Shown in pieces: positions 1 to 14,943 of a stretch of 64,000 nucleotides of DNA. The translations under genes and the position numbers were made by a program. Every line of letters begins with the position of its first letter. Positions within the stretch are counted from its first letter, which is position 1. This DNA is from Saccharum officinarum (Eukaryota > Streptophyta > Magnoliopsida > Poales > Poaceae), in the NCBI GenBank assembly GCA_020631735.1, contig CM036179.1, positions 24,109,063 through 24,173,062 of the forward strand, written 5' to 3'. The notes under the pieces were generated by a model. The model was not told where the DNA came from. It saw nothing but the letters and a program-made list of their open reading frames with translations, and did no database searches.

Positions 1-63
1 AGTTTTTCAAAATTTTGGTGTGCCTGTTGGAGGGTTCATCTCATGTTTCATATATATACTGCT

Positions 64-82
64 TAATGTTCAGCTAGGCGCT
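64..82 (+). repeat. hAT left terminal inverted repeat
   Basis: The 19-nt end taatgttcagctaggcgct pairs with the inverted 4732-4750. It differs at the first base (t instead of c) and at one internal base. Confidence 0.9.
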
Positions 83-160
83 GGGTGGAATCTAGGCGGT
101 GACCCTCAGCCTAGCGCTAGGCAGGAGTACTCGCGCCTAGGTGTTCCTAGGCGTTTTGGC
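83..160. repeat. hAT subterminal repeats, left
   Basis: Several copies of a CTAGGCG/GCCTAG core in both orientations follow the TIR. The same core is dense at 4620-4735. Clustered subterminal hexamers of this kind are typical transposase-binding sites in hAT elements; the binding role here is inferred. Confidence 0.6.
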
Positions 161-678
161 AATATAATCATAACTTATATATATTATGTATATATAGCAA
201 TAATTCTGAATATATAGGTTACAGTAAATATAAAAAGAGGGTCAGCAAACATACCTGATTCCTTGGTGGCTTATTCTGGCATGTTTCTAGCTCCTACAAC
301 ACATTTTGATAGCTGGTAAATACTAAATGCTCAGTAGACAGCAAGTTGTTCATAAAAAAAATAGAAATCACCAAGTTGTCACTTATCTGAATGATTTCAG
401 CAACCTCCTATCCATGAGCACACCATATCAGCAGCTAGTAATCACAAATTTTAAAGCACAAACAAGTGGATAGCAGGATAGGACAACAATACAAGTGCAC
501 AACACAATTTATAAATAAAGGACAACACAAGCACATAGTTCTTAGTTCTCAGCACAAGCACATAGTTCTTAGTTCTCACAAGCAAAATCAAACACACAAG
601 AAGACACACAGTCACACAGCTGCAGTTCAATAGGGTTCCACGTACATATCATCCTCATCTTCATCAAACTCTTCTTCT

Positions 679-3181
679 TCAGACTTCTCCTTCATAGAGC
701 TGCCTCACTCTTGCACTTCTACGCGGCTGAAGCTGTTCTTCTGCTCCCACTGCCTCTCCAATCACATTCCAAGGTATCTCTGTACCTTCCATCTCATCCT
801 CATTTTTCTCATCTCTAAAGACAACTAATGCACAATCATCTCCACCCTCTTGGAGAAAACCTTTAGCTTCAGTTGTATCACTAGACAAGAGAACATCAGT
901 GATTTTCTTTGTCTTGATCTTTTCTCTCTTATTAAGCAGCTTGTTGTTGAATTGAATATACACCAACTTGTTGAGGCGGGTGGTTGTAAGCCTATTTCTC
1001 TTCTTAGTGTGTATCTATAAATTAAAAAAAGAGCATTTTCAGTTCTGTAATTTAATTATAATGCTGCTGAAATGTTTATAATAGATAGGTACTAACCCTT
1101 TCAAACCCACTCCAATTTCTTTCACAACCAGAAGAGGTTGATGTCAAAGATAAGATCATTGTAGCCATCTTCGGTAAAGCTGGTGTTTCAGTTCCATACA
1201 GCCGCCACCATGATGCTGAAATAAAAAAGAAAAACAGCCCCATTAGTTAGTAGTCACAACAAATATAATGTTAGATGACAACAACAAACAACCATGTAAT
1301 AACAAGTATCTCTACCTAGGTTGTAATCAAAGTTTTGAAAAGTTCTTGCAAACTTCTTGTTAAATGGTCCTTCTCTATTCATAAACTTTTTCAGGTCAAT
1401 GTGGGCAGCCTGATCTTGCTTGTCCTCATCATAATAATAAAATTTCTCAACACAAGCTATAAACCCTTTTATTATTGTGGACCGATCAAAGATTGATGGG
1501 TCACTATAGCTATAGTGTGGATTCAGCAAATAAGCTGTCAAATGCAATGAAGAATCAAGTCTTCCATTCATCTTCTTGTCAATAACAGCTATTACTAACC
1601 TAGACTCAACATTGCCAAAGGCCTCTTTGGTCTCTCTCTTTGCCTTTAGTAGTTCTCCATAAATGAAACCCATGGATGGCTTCACATCCCCATCAACCAA
1701 ACAGAGGACTTGGACCAATGGCTCAAAAACAGACAATGTTAGCTTCACTTCCTTCCAAAAAGTTGGACTCAATATAGTTGTTGTGGCATCTTTTCTTTTC
1801 TTTTCTTTGATTTCACATCCTTCAATGAGTCCCATCTACTATGAACCACCATTTTCCTTAACTGGTCCTTCTTCTCTTGCATGCTATTCAAAGTGAGAAA
1901 GTTTGAAGCAAACCTATTCACTCCTGGCCTCACTGCCTCTTTTCCCTCCGTGAAGTATCTCAAGCACTCCAATGTTCTTGTGTGGCCATAAACAAATATG
2001 GTAAATGCCTTTGCTTGGTCAATCACTTTCTTGAACCGAGTCATGTTGCCAATTCCTTGGAGCATCAAGTTGATTGTGTGAGTTGCACAAGAGACCCAAA
2101 ATATCTGTGGTCTCTTCTCAAGCAATAGGTTCTTTGCTCCCATGTTGTTAGAGGCATTGTCAGTCACTACTTGCACCACATTTTCTAGACCAATGTCTTC
2201 AATTGCTTTGTCCAGTAATTCAAAGATGACTTCACTGGTGTGGGAAACATCAGACATCTCTTGTGAGCTGATGAAGGTGGTTCCATCAGCACAATTAGTG
2301 CACAGATTCATTATGCTTCTCCTCTTCCTATATGACCAAGCATCAGTTATAATGGAGCACCCATTTTTCATCTTCTCGGCTTCACGTTCATGCAACAAAC
2401 TCTTGGTTCTTGCATATTCTTCTTCTAGCAATCTCTCTCGCAGTGAATCTTGACATGGAGGTACAAGTCCTGGACCAAACTGTCCAATTGCTTCACACAT
2501 TTGCGTGAAGTTATCATTGTCACATGCATTGAAAGGTATTGCTGCCAATGTTAAAAAAAAGAAACCTAATTAGTGTTCAGTCCCTGAAAAACAACATCTA
2601 ATGAATTTTAAAATATAAATACAGAATAGTATACTAGCAGTTTACCATGGTTATAGGCCCATCTTGCAATATACTTATGCACCTCATGAGTTCTTTCTTT
2701 CCAAAGTTCCTTGTTCAGCTGCTGTTGCTTCAAAGAATCACTCTTGGTAGCTTTAGGATCAATAGCACGTGTCCATTTGTCAATGGGTCCCAATTTGTGA
2801 GGCTCTGAACTGCCAACACAAGTGACCTCCTCTGACCCAACCCTAGATACATTAACTTCCTCTCTAAGTTCTAGCTCACGAACAGTCTTCTCCTCCCTCT
2901 TCCTTTTTGCCTCAGCTAGTGCTTTCTTGCACTTCTCTCTAGCCTCCAGAAAATGTGGTGTTCTAGCCGGGCATTTCGTCACATTCTTTCCTTCTTGAGC
3001 CAAATGCTGCTTCAACCTATGAATCCCTCCCCTCATCTCCTTCTTACAGAGCTTGCACTTCACCTTGTCCTTGTTGTTAGCATCAACAAGGACACCATAT
3101 TCCCATCCAACATCATCCGAATTCCTTTTTAGGAGATTCGCTGCCTCTGTTTCATTACCAACTGCCTCTGTTGTCGGCGTC
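679..3181 (-). pseudogene. hAT transposase (BED finger, core, dimerisation region), frameshifted
   Basis: Exons inferred from GT-AG sites: 3181-2646, 2541-1316, 1215-1097 and 1014-679 (stop tca at 679-681). The first exon carries a BED-type zinc finger (C-x2-C, then H and C/H ligands; KCKLCKKEM at about 3055). The second holds the DUF659/hAT core, including VVTDNASNN and the SCATHTINLML block. The third contains CERNWSGFE, the conserved start of the hAT C-terminal dimerisation region. Around 1790-1810 the frame shifts within a TTTTC short tandem repeat: the upstream frame ends at 1769 while the homologous protein continues in another frame to 1316. The first coding exon probably lies upstream of 3181 and was not found with confidence. 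The protein would excise and reinsert the element. As assembled it is broken, although an assembly indel in the simple repeat is possible. Confidence 0.85.
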
Positions 3182-4149
3182 CTGCATCCAGGCAATCACA
3201 AAATACAGAGGCATACATCATACATCCATGGGTTAAGCCAACCAAATGCAAAAAGGTTAGCATCTATGAGGAAACAAGTACTCAGATAGCCTACTGTTTA
3301 TTTCTAGCAAGATTATGTGCAGTGTTTTATCAACTTGACAAATTGTTTTGGTTTTTAAAACTGCAGATACAACATACAAATACAAGGGAGCTCTAGGTTT
3401 TCTATTTGACTACAACCATTGAGGTTTTTAAAACTGCAGATACAACCATTGAGGTTGGATTATCTTACTCTTATCTTGAGAGAGCTGACTGACCCACTGA
3501 AAAAAATGCCAAAGGTTATTTTTCCATCTTTTACTCATGAATGAACTCCATCTTTCCATTTATTGATCATTGTTGGTCTCGTGATGATAATAATCGCCAG
3601 TGCTTTTATTAGGTGTTTGGAATTGGTTCCAAACTTTGCTGTTTTTCAGTAGTCTTGAAAATAGAGATGCCACACAACTGATGAATGATGAAATTAAATT
3701 TTGCTTCAAGAATTCCCACAGATGACAGAACTGCAGACGTAAGAAATTAAGACTGCAGAAGTAGTGTTCTATGCCAACTTCTGCAGTCGTCCAAGCACCC
3801 TACCACATATCATCTGAACTCTGAAATGCATAACTTAGAAGTTATTATTCTTTTTTTTTGTTCTTTTGTTCAGAAAATCTGTGTAACACCTGAAGTTCTG
3901 TGGCTGAATTGATTAACCTACCATGACATGGAGTTGCTGAATTGCTAGTCAGTAACTAGCATTTGTAGCTCTTATTTTGTAATACAGTAATATCAAATAC
4001 AAGGGGGCTGTAGTGGAGAGGAACGGAGGAGGGGAGAGGAACAGAGAAGGGAGATGACCAGGGGGAGAGGAGCAGGGAGGGAAGGGAACTCACCTTGGGG
4101 ACTTGGGGTGGCCGGCGGGGACGAGCAGCTTCCAGGCGTAGCCGCGCAG

Positions 4150-4340
4150 GACGAGCAGGACCGGTGGCGGCGAGTCAAGGACGAGTAGGACCGGCGGCGG
4201 TGAGTTGAGGACGAGCAGGACCGGTGGCGGCGAGTCGAGGACGAGTAGGATCGGCGGCAGCGAGTCGAGGACGAGCAGGACCGGCGGCGGCGAGTCGAGG
4301 ACGAGCAGGACCGGCGGCGGCGAGTCGGGGACGAGCAGGG
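4150..4340. repeat. 30-bp minisatellite inside the hAT element
   Basis: Six consecutive 30-bp units start at 4150, 4180, 4210, 4240, 4270 and 4300. The consensus contains gacgagcaggaccggcggcg, and units differ by 1-4 substitutions. Because 30 is a multiple of 3, every frame stays open as 10-residue repeats, which produces long but meaningless ORFs on both strands. It lies in the 5' part of the element, near the transposase promoter or leader. Confidence 0.88.
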
Positions 4341-4731
4341 GATGAGGATGAGCAGGACCGGCGAGTCGAGGACAGGGACGAGCAGGGGAGGAGTAGGATT
4401 GACGGGAGGAGCTCGTCCGGGTTCGGTGGATGGACCTCGTCCGCGGCTAGGAGGACCGGCGGCGGGGACGAGAATGGCACGCGGGAATCCTTCCTCTGCC
4501 TCTTATCCTTCCCGCGCTCCGAGCCGCGCGCGCGCCTGGCCGCGCCATCCGCGCGGGAAATCTTCGCGCGCCGGGCAGCGGGGCCAAATTTCCGCGGGCT
4601 CGAGCGCCTCCACGCCGCCTTGCGCTGCCTCCGCGCCGCCTAGCGCCGCCTAGCGCCTAGCACCACGACTACCCCCTAGGCCAGCGAAGGGGCTCGACTC
4701 GCGCCTAGTCGCGCGTAATCGCGCCTAGGCG

Positions 4732-4750
4732 AGCGCCTAGCGGAACATTG
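4732..4750 (-). repeat. hAT right terminal inverted repeat
   Basis: agcgcctagcggaacattg is the inverted partner of 64-82. It is followed directly by the TSD atactgct at 4751-4758. Confidence 0.9.
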
Positions 4751-4758
4751 ATACTGCT

Positions 4759-5319
4759 CAAGCCTTTTTATGGTTTAGATAAACCTTATGTTTACAGGCT
4801 TCTTTAGATTAGAAAAACAAGTTTAATACGTGGTACTAGATTTCAAGTGGGAACCAAACATGAAAAAAGGCTGAAAAGAGAATATTTACGATTCCTTGGG
4901 TTGAAAATAAGCTGCTGAAAGTACTGTTGGCTGATTTATGTGAGAGAAAAACACTGCTGGCTGACTGAAAATAAGTGGCCGAAAGCTCAAGCAAACAGGC
5001 TACTGAATTCCTACGTAATAAAAGTTGTTCGTCTTTGTGCACTGCTTGTACACGATCGATTTTCTCAGTCCAGACTGCGTGGTGCACGATTGTTACGGCT
5101 GACATGAATGAGCAGCATGGACGTGGTGTGCAAAAACACCAAACACGTTTCCGGTGCTTTAACAATATATTCCCTCTAGATTAAAAAACAATATATTAAC
5201 TCCGTCGTCCCAAAATGGAAGACCGATCTCTGTCTCAAAAATCCAAATTCATCTATTTTAGAACGCAACGAGATAATAAAATTAAATATGTTCAATATAT
5301 CCCCAACACAAATATGAAA
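4759..5319. other. Intergenic, with a diverged MITE relic
   Basis: No gene seen. About 4885-5005 resembles the MITE family found at 10274 and 12203 (the ctgttggctgattt and gagagaaaaacactg blocks are shared). It is decayed, and its ends and TSD cannot be fixed. Confidence 0.45.
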
Positions 5320-6302
5320 GGACAGTACCGGTGCCTAGACGTTCCGGAGGACGCTGCCCGCGGCTACTGCACACCCGCGCCGCTTCCTGCGTCCGCCGCT
5401 GCGCAACGCTCCATTCCCCCATTTTCCACACGCATGCACGGTGCCCTAGCAGCTGCAGTAGACAACTATGGCAGGTGAGTCACATTACAACATATACAAC
5501 GTCGATCTACTTTTAAAATATCCAGATGAAACTTTTGCAACATGCATCTGAAGAAAGATAAAACACTTGAAATATGTGTCTGAAACACTTGTGAAAACAC
5601 CTAAAAATACTTGAAAAGCCATTGCAAAACATATGCAACATCCTTCCAAAAATACTTGCAAACATATGTGTGAAACATACGCAACATCCAAATAAAACAC
5701 TTGCAACATACGTCTGAAAAAACAAATGAAACATTTGAAATATACGCTTGCAACATATGTATATAGCCATTGCAACATATGCAATATCCGATCTACTTTT
5801 GCAACACCTATACGAAGCACTTGCAACATACCTCTGAAACATCTACAAAGATTGAAACATACGTTTCCAACATGAGAGGACAGAATGAGGCCAGTCGATT
5901 CCGACCGTCAGGGTGGGAGCCGGCGGTATGCGAGCACCACCAGCACCGGTCGCGCTCGTGGATGCCCCTTGGCTCAGCTAGAGACGACCTGAGGCGCCTC
6001 GGCACCTGCGTCCAGCCGCCATCGGCAGGGGCAGTGGCGGTGGCCCGTGGTGGTGACGCATCCTGACAGCGCTAGGTTGGGGAAGAGGTCAGGGAGGCAC
6101 TGCGCGAATTGAGCGAGGAGACATGTCAGCTTTGGTGGAGGAGGAAGCAACGGTGGTGGCGTGGGGCTCTGCTGCTGCCTGTGAACACGAGAGACCTGGA
6201 GCTAGGGAGGGCGAGACGGAGCGGAGAAATAGAGAGACAGCGGAGTGGAAGCCGCGTCCGAACCGACGCGAGCGGACGGACGCCCGCATCTGAGTATTTC
6301 CG
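5320..6302. mobile_element. Non-autonomous Mutator-like element (MULE), 983 bp
   Basis: A perfect 9-bp TSD, aatatgaaa, flanks it at 5311-5319 and 6303-6311; 9 bp is characteristic of Mutator. The termini are weak inverted repeats (left ggacagtac, right read inward cggaaatac). The centre (about 5490-5875) is an array of degenerate gcaacatat/gaaacatt words between two GC-rich blocks. No transposase domain was seen. It is a relative of 12690-13811, in opposite orientation. Confidence 0.8.
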
Positions 6303-6650
6303 AATATGAAATATGTCAACGCAATTTTGTTCACTTATCTCCATGCAAACGAGCAACAAAAAATCACCAAAAGGAGCACATGGTGTAAGGCAAGAACCCA
6401 GGAACTTGAACGTACCTCTTCATTCATCTTAAGGGAAGTTTAAGTCATAGACACCGCAAGGGGGGTACACCGGCAAGTCATGACTCATGACAGTTTTACA
6501 TTGTAAGCGTGTTCTCACGGCATTATTTCCTATATACTTGACAACAGAAAGCCTACAACTGCAACCAAGCTAAGCATCTGTGGCCTTTTCAAGCACAAAA
6601 GTGGTCTCTGTTTATTGAGTATGCCGGTGTGTTTATATGCAGCAGCTATT
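6303..6650. other. Intergenic and 3'UTR of the citrate synthase gene
   Basis: The stretch directly after the citrate synthase stop on the minus strand. It probably holds the 3'UTR; no other gene or repeat was recognised. Confidence 0.5.
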
Positions 6651-11088
<4,438 letters not shown>

Positions 11089-11265
11089 GGCGCGGCGGCG
11101 CGGGATCGAGTTGGTCGGTGGGAGAAGGGAGCAGCAGGCCGAGCAGAGCAGAGGGCAGAGGCAGAGGGGAGGAAGAGCAGAAGTGGTGGTTGCGTGGACG
11201 CTTTGGCTTCGCGCAATTCGATGCGTTTGCTCATTTGACGTGATGATTTGCTGCTCGGAGACTTG
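11089..11265 (-). promoter_or_regulatory. Citrate synthase 5'UTR / core promoter zone
   Basis: GC-rich leader upstream of the ATG on the minus strand, ending at a MITE inserted at 11266. No convincing TATA box was identified. The MITE therefore lies within about 180 bp of the start codon. Confidence 0.4.
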
Positions 11266-11509
11266 GGCCCTGTTTAGTTTCTAAAAAATTTTACAAAATT
11301 TTTCAGATTTCCCATCACATCGAATATTTGACACATGCATGAAACATTAAATATAGATAAAAAATAAAACTAATTACACAGTTTAGACGAAATGGACGAG
11401 ACGAATCTTTTAAGCCTAATTAGACCATGATCGGACACTAATTACCAAATAACAACGAAACGTGCTACAGTGTCATTTTGCAAAAAAAAATTTACAACTA
11501 AACCGGGCC
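11266..11509. mobile_element. MITE, GGCC-TGTTTAG family, 244 bp
   Basis: The ends ggccctgtttag and inverted ctaaaccgggcc are flanked by the 3-bp duplication ttg (11263-11265 and 11510-11512). The interior shares aattagaccatgatcgg-type and gatgtgatgg-type words with the copies at 11909, 19423, 19630, 20620 and 24411. A 3-bp TSD with GGxC ends suggests the PIF/Harbinger (Tourist) group; this assignment is inferred. Confidence 0.8.
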
Positions 11510-11595
11510 TTGGAGTCGTGCGAAGGTGAGACTCGTGCGTGTAGGCTTATCCTGATCCAGCTCAGCTTCCACGTCACGCGTGGGTTAGCTTTCAA

Positions 11596-11665
11596 TTCGA
11601 ATTTTGGATTTTGAAGGGTTGGCCTCAAATTTCGAATTTTGGATTTTGAAGGGTTGGCCTCAAAT
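11596..11665. repeat. 35-bp tandem duplication
   Basis: Two consecutive copies of a 35-bp unit beginning ttcgaattttggattttg (11596-11630, 11631-11665), identical by eye. Confidence 0.85.
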
Positions 11666-11677
11666 TGGAGTTTTGTA

Positions 11678-11868
11678 GTGTTTGGATTCATTAACTTCTA
11701 CAATAGTTAGCTAGCTAATAGCTTATAGTTAAATATTAGTTGGTTTAGCAGCTAGTGAGATAATTGTTAGTCGGACAGCTAATAATTAGCTAAACTATTA
11801 GTCAATCCATCTGGATCCAAAAGAGCCAATTATTACCAGCTAACTATTAGTTTTATGGATCCCAACAT
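11678..11868. mobile_element. Probable MITE, AT-rich, 'tttggatt' family
   Basis: The left end gtgtttggattcat and inverted right end atggatcccaac are imperfect inverted repeats around an AT-rich core of repeated tagctaat words. The boundaries are approximate. Confidence 0.5.
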
Positions 11869-11908
11869 GATCCGAGACTATTTGCCTAGGTTTGGAATGC
11901 TATACTTG

Positions 11909-12162
11909 GGGCTTGTTTAGTTGGTGAAAAAGTTTGGGTTCGGCTACTGTAGCACTTTTCGTTTTATTTGGCAATTTGTGTCCAATCATGGACTAATTAG
12001 GCTCAAAAGATTTGTCTCATGATTTACAACTAAACTATGTAATTAGTTTTTTCTTTCGTCTACATTTAGTACTCTATGCATGTGCCGCAAGATTTGATGT
12101 GACAGGTACTGTAGCACTTTTTGGGTTCTCTTTTTGGGTACGCATGCCAACTAAACAGGCTC
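11909..12162. mobile_element. MITE, GGCC-TGTTTAG family, 254 bp
   Basis: The ends gggcttgtttagttgg and inverted ccaactaaacaggctc are flanked by a perfect 3-bp TSD, ttg (11906-11908 and 12163-12165). It is the second member of this family within 400 bp. Confidence 0.8.
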
Positions 12163-12202
12163 TTGATTTCAAAATTTCTGAACTGGACTCATCAAACAGT
12201 GG

Positions 12203-12330
12203 CCCCCGTTCAGCTGTGCTGATAAGTCGGCTGAAAAATACTGTTGGCTAATTTGTTGCGAGAGAAAAACACTGTTCTGGCTGAAAAATTAAGCTAAAAA
12301 ATACGGATTGTAAGCCGGATGAACAGGACC
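12203..12330. mobile_element. MITE, 'ctgttggct' family, about 128 bp
   Basis: Related to 10274-10398: both have ccgttc...ggctg at the left, ggctgaaaaa-ctgttggct inside and gatgaacagg at the right. The two ends are inverted relative to each other. No clear TSD. Confidence 0.6.
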
Positions 12331-12689
12331 ACAATGATTACTGCATCTAGGATAATAACGAGCTATGGCTCTGGTACTCAAAGATGTAGTTGTCTTTGCT
12401 TTTGGTTCATCATTGCTTTGGAGTACCGGTACTGTTCGATAAGAAGTCTATTTTACAATCATATCTGTACCACTGTGGATCTTAGTACAGTGTAGATATA
12501 TGCTAACATTGCTCTACACGCTCTACTCGATGGTACACTTACTCAAGTTGGCAATTAGGTTTCGTGGTTACTTGGTTTAACAAAGGGCAAGGTTGATTAC
12601 AAGTTTACAACCCCGAAGTGAAGCATAGTGGGTTGTTTGGAAAAGAGCCCAAGCCTGCTAAGTCAATATTTGTCCAATCCAACAAAAAT
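12331..12689. other. Intergenic, nothing recognised
   Basis: No ORF, RNA gene or clear repeat was recognised between the MITE cluster and the MULE. Confidence 0.4.
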
Positions 12690-13811
12690 AGGAAATGCTA
12701 CTACCAACGTCCGGCAGTCGGACGCAACTTCTCCACTCATTTGCTTGCTATTAAAAAGAATCCTCCACTACGCTTATCCTCCACTCATCCGTTGGCTCGC
12801 TCGCTTCTCGGCCCCTCCATCGCGTGCACCGCCCACTCCCTCCATGGCCGGTAGTGGTGCCGTCACCTACCCTAGCGCGCACCCTCCCCTACCCCGACAC
12901 ATGCCCATGGCTACCTCCCTAGCTGGCAGTGGCGCCGTCACCAACCCCGGCAGCGCCCCTCCCCCACCCCGGTGGCGTCCCTCCCACACCCCAGCGTCCT
13001 CCCTCTCCGGGAGCCCCCAACGCCCGCAGATACGACAGCCCTATCCCCCACACCGGCAAGATCCATGGAGCACGAGCGAGATCCTTTGAAGGTAGCACGG
13101 TGGTGTTGCAGGGGAGTCGGCGGTGCTCCCCCACCCGGGCGAGACGCCCTCTCTCACACCGGCGACCGTGCTTCCCCAACCCCGACAGCCATGGCGCTCG
13201 CTCCCCGCGCCAGGCTCTCTCCCCCCTATGTTCATATGTATGTTTCAAGTGTTTCAGTCGTTTCAGATGTATGTTGCAAAAGTAGATCAGATGATGTTGC
13301 ACATGTTGCATATGTTGCAATTGTTTCAGAGGCATGTTGCAAGCGTATGTTTCGAGTGTGTTCAGAGGTATGTTTCATCTATGTTTTTCGGACGCATGTT
13401 GCAAGTGTGTTTATCTAGATATTGAATATGTTTCACACATATGTTGCATGTGTTTTATTTGGATGTTTGCGTATGGTTGCAATGGTGTTCATGTGTTTTT
13501 CATGTGTTTTTTAAGTGTTTTAGAAGCATGTTTCAAGTGTTTCAACTGCCTTCAGATGTATGTTGCAACTGTTGTATTTGGATGTTTCAAAAGTAGATCG
13601 GGTGTTGCATCTCTCCTTTCCACCTTCTGTTGCATCGTCTCTCTCGGCGCTGGCAAGACATCCATACGACGCCTCTACCAGGTCCTTCCGAATCAGAGGC
13701 ACCGCGCTCCCTTCCCCCTCTTGTTGCTCGGGCAGCACGGCCCCGCGTGGAACACGAAACAGAGTGTAGCGCGTGAACGTCTGTCCGAACATCTGGGCGT
13801 TAGCACTTCCG
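12690..13811. mobile_element. Non-autonomous Mutator-like element (MULE), 1122 bp
   Basis: A perfect 9-bp TSD, aacaaaaat, flanks it at 12681-12689 and 13812-13820. The ends aggaaatgcta and (inverted) cggaagtgcta match at 9 of 11 positions. About 12790-13220 is a GC-rich block, and about 13220-13615 an array of degenerate tgtttcaagtgttt / gtatgttgca words. No transposase is encoded. The array and overall plan match 5320-6302 in reverse orientation, so the two are family members. Confidence 0.85.
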
Positions 13812-14943
13812 AACAAAAATTAGCTAGTACTTGTTTCAAGGCTAAATATGGTAGTGATTAATCAATTTTGGCCATGTTTGCTAACACGGCCATTCAACTT
13901 CCCTAATCACCCATAGCTGGTGAAAGCAAAAGCTTACCATATACCTTTGCCTTGCTTTGCTTTCAACTCCATCCATCATCTCCATCTTCAGATGTTGATC
14001 ACTTGCGCATCCATGATCCTAGTTTGCCATCACCACTCGTCATTCTCATCGTTACAATCAACTCGGCTATGGTCGGTGCAGGGAAGAGAGCCGAGTGTAG
14101 CCGCGCCGGCGAAGGATCTTGTTGGGGGTCACCGGGGAGGGGTCGCCCAGGGAGAGGAGAGTAAATGTCCTACACTCCTACTAGAGCTTGTTTGTTTAGA
14201 TTTAACCCTCAGTTTAGTTTTGAGGGTGAGTTCTGCTTGCGTTACTCTGTCATGTTTATAATCCCTAGTTTTAGCCGCTTACAGTCACGTAGATAAAAAT
14301 AACATCTGAGTGTGAGACCGTAAATATTCATAGTCCCCGAAGTTGAGGGTAGCCCTAAAAGTGAGCGATGGCATGCGGTTGTGGAAACATTATTATTGGT
14401 AGTGTCAGCTAGCTACCATGAGAGGGATGGAGGATATGATGGGCGGCACTCTCGAGGAATTAGCAACCATGCTGGTCGTTACAGTTAGATTTTTTTCTGA
14501 ATCAACAAGGTTACACGTGTATATGTAATCTTATACTACATAGTTTCAATGACTGACACACGTGTCCGATCGTTGCCCTCCATATACAAAAGGCACACCT
14601 TTATATAGATATGTATTTATAAGATAATTTGCTGGTACACACACCACCAAGAAATATGCGCATTTTAATTAAGAAACACAAACATCCCGTTATGGCGATA
14701 TATATGTTTTTGAAGGACAAATAAGCAGCACTGATGTACGTGCGTGTATAGCATGCATCCTACTTTATTCGTTTATGTATATTATATTCTATAAGAGTGT
14801 GGTCGTCTACTCGTCTTATCGGCTGTAGACGGTACGGTGATATGCTGTCACCGGCCCATGCATGCACAACGCACGTACGTACTGCAAGTGCGTGCAACAA
14901 GCTTATACTCCGTGTCGTCGTCCGGCGATCATATCGTCATGCA
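13812..14943. other. Intergenic downstream of the FT-like gene
   Basis: No gene recognised. Short ORFs here lack any family resemblance. It includes the probable 3'UTR of the FT-like gene (just below 14944 on the minus strand). Confidence 0.4.

Larger units (their letters stand above)
64..4750 (-). mobile_element. Complete hAT superfamily DNA transposon, 4687 bp
   Basis: Seen: terminal inverted repeats at 64-82 and 4732-4750 agree at 17 of 19 positions. The right end read inward begins with CA, as hAT ends do; the left end has TA. The element is flanked by a perfect 8-bp target site duplication, atactgct, at 56-63 and 4751-4758. Eight bp is the hAT hallmark. The interior encodes, on the minus strand, a BED zinc finger followed by the plant hAT transposase core and the C-terminal dimerisation region. 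The boundaries are secure because TIR, TSD and coding content agree. The transposase is frameshifted, so this copy is probably not autonomous now. Confidence 0.93.

Noticed and set aside
4150..4340. Possible CRISPR-like regular repeat
   Set aside because: Units are directly adjacent with no unique spacers, in a plant transposon. It is a minisatellite.
4224..4653. GC-rich ORFs on both strands at the right end of the hAT
   Set aside because: Produced by the 30-bp minisatellite and GC-rich subterminal sequence.
12628..13425. Several overlapping ORFs of 100-153 codons
   Set aside because: They follow the GC-rich block and word array of a MULE, change identity between frames and carry no domain.
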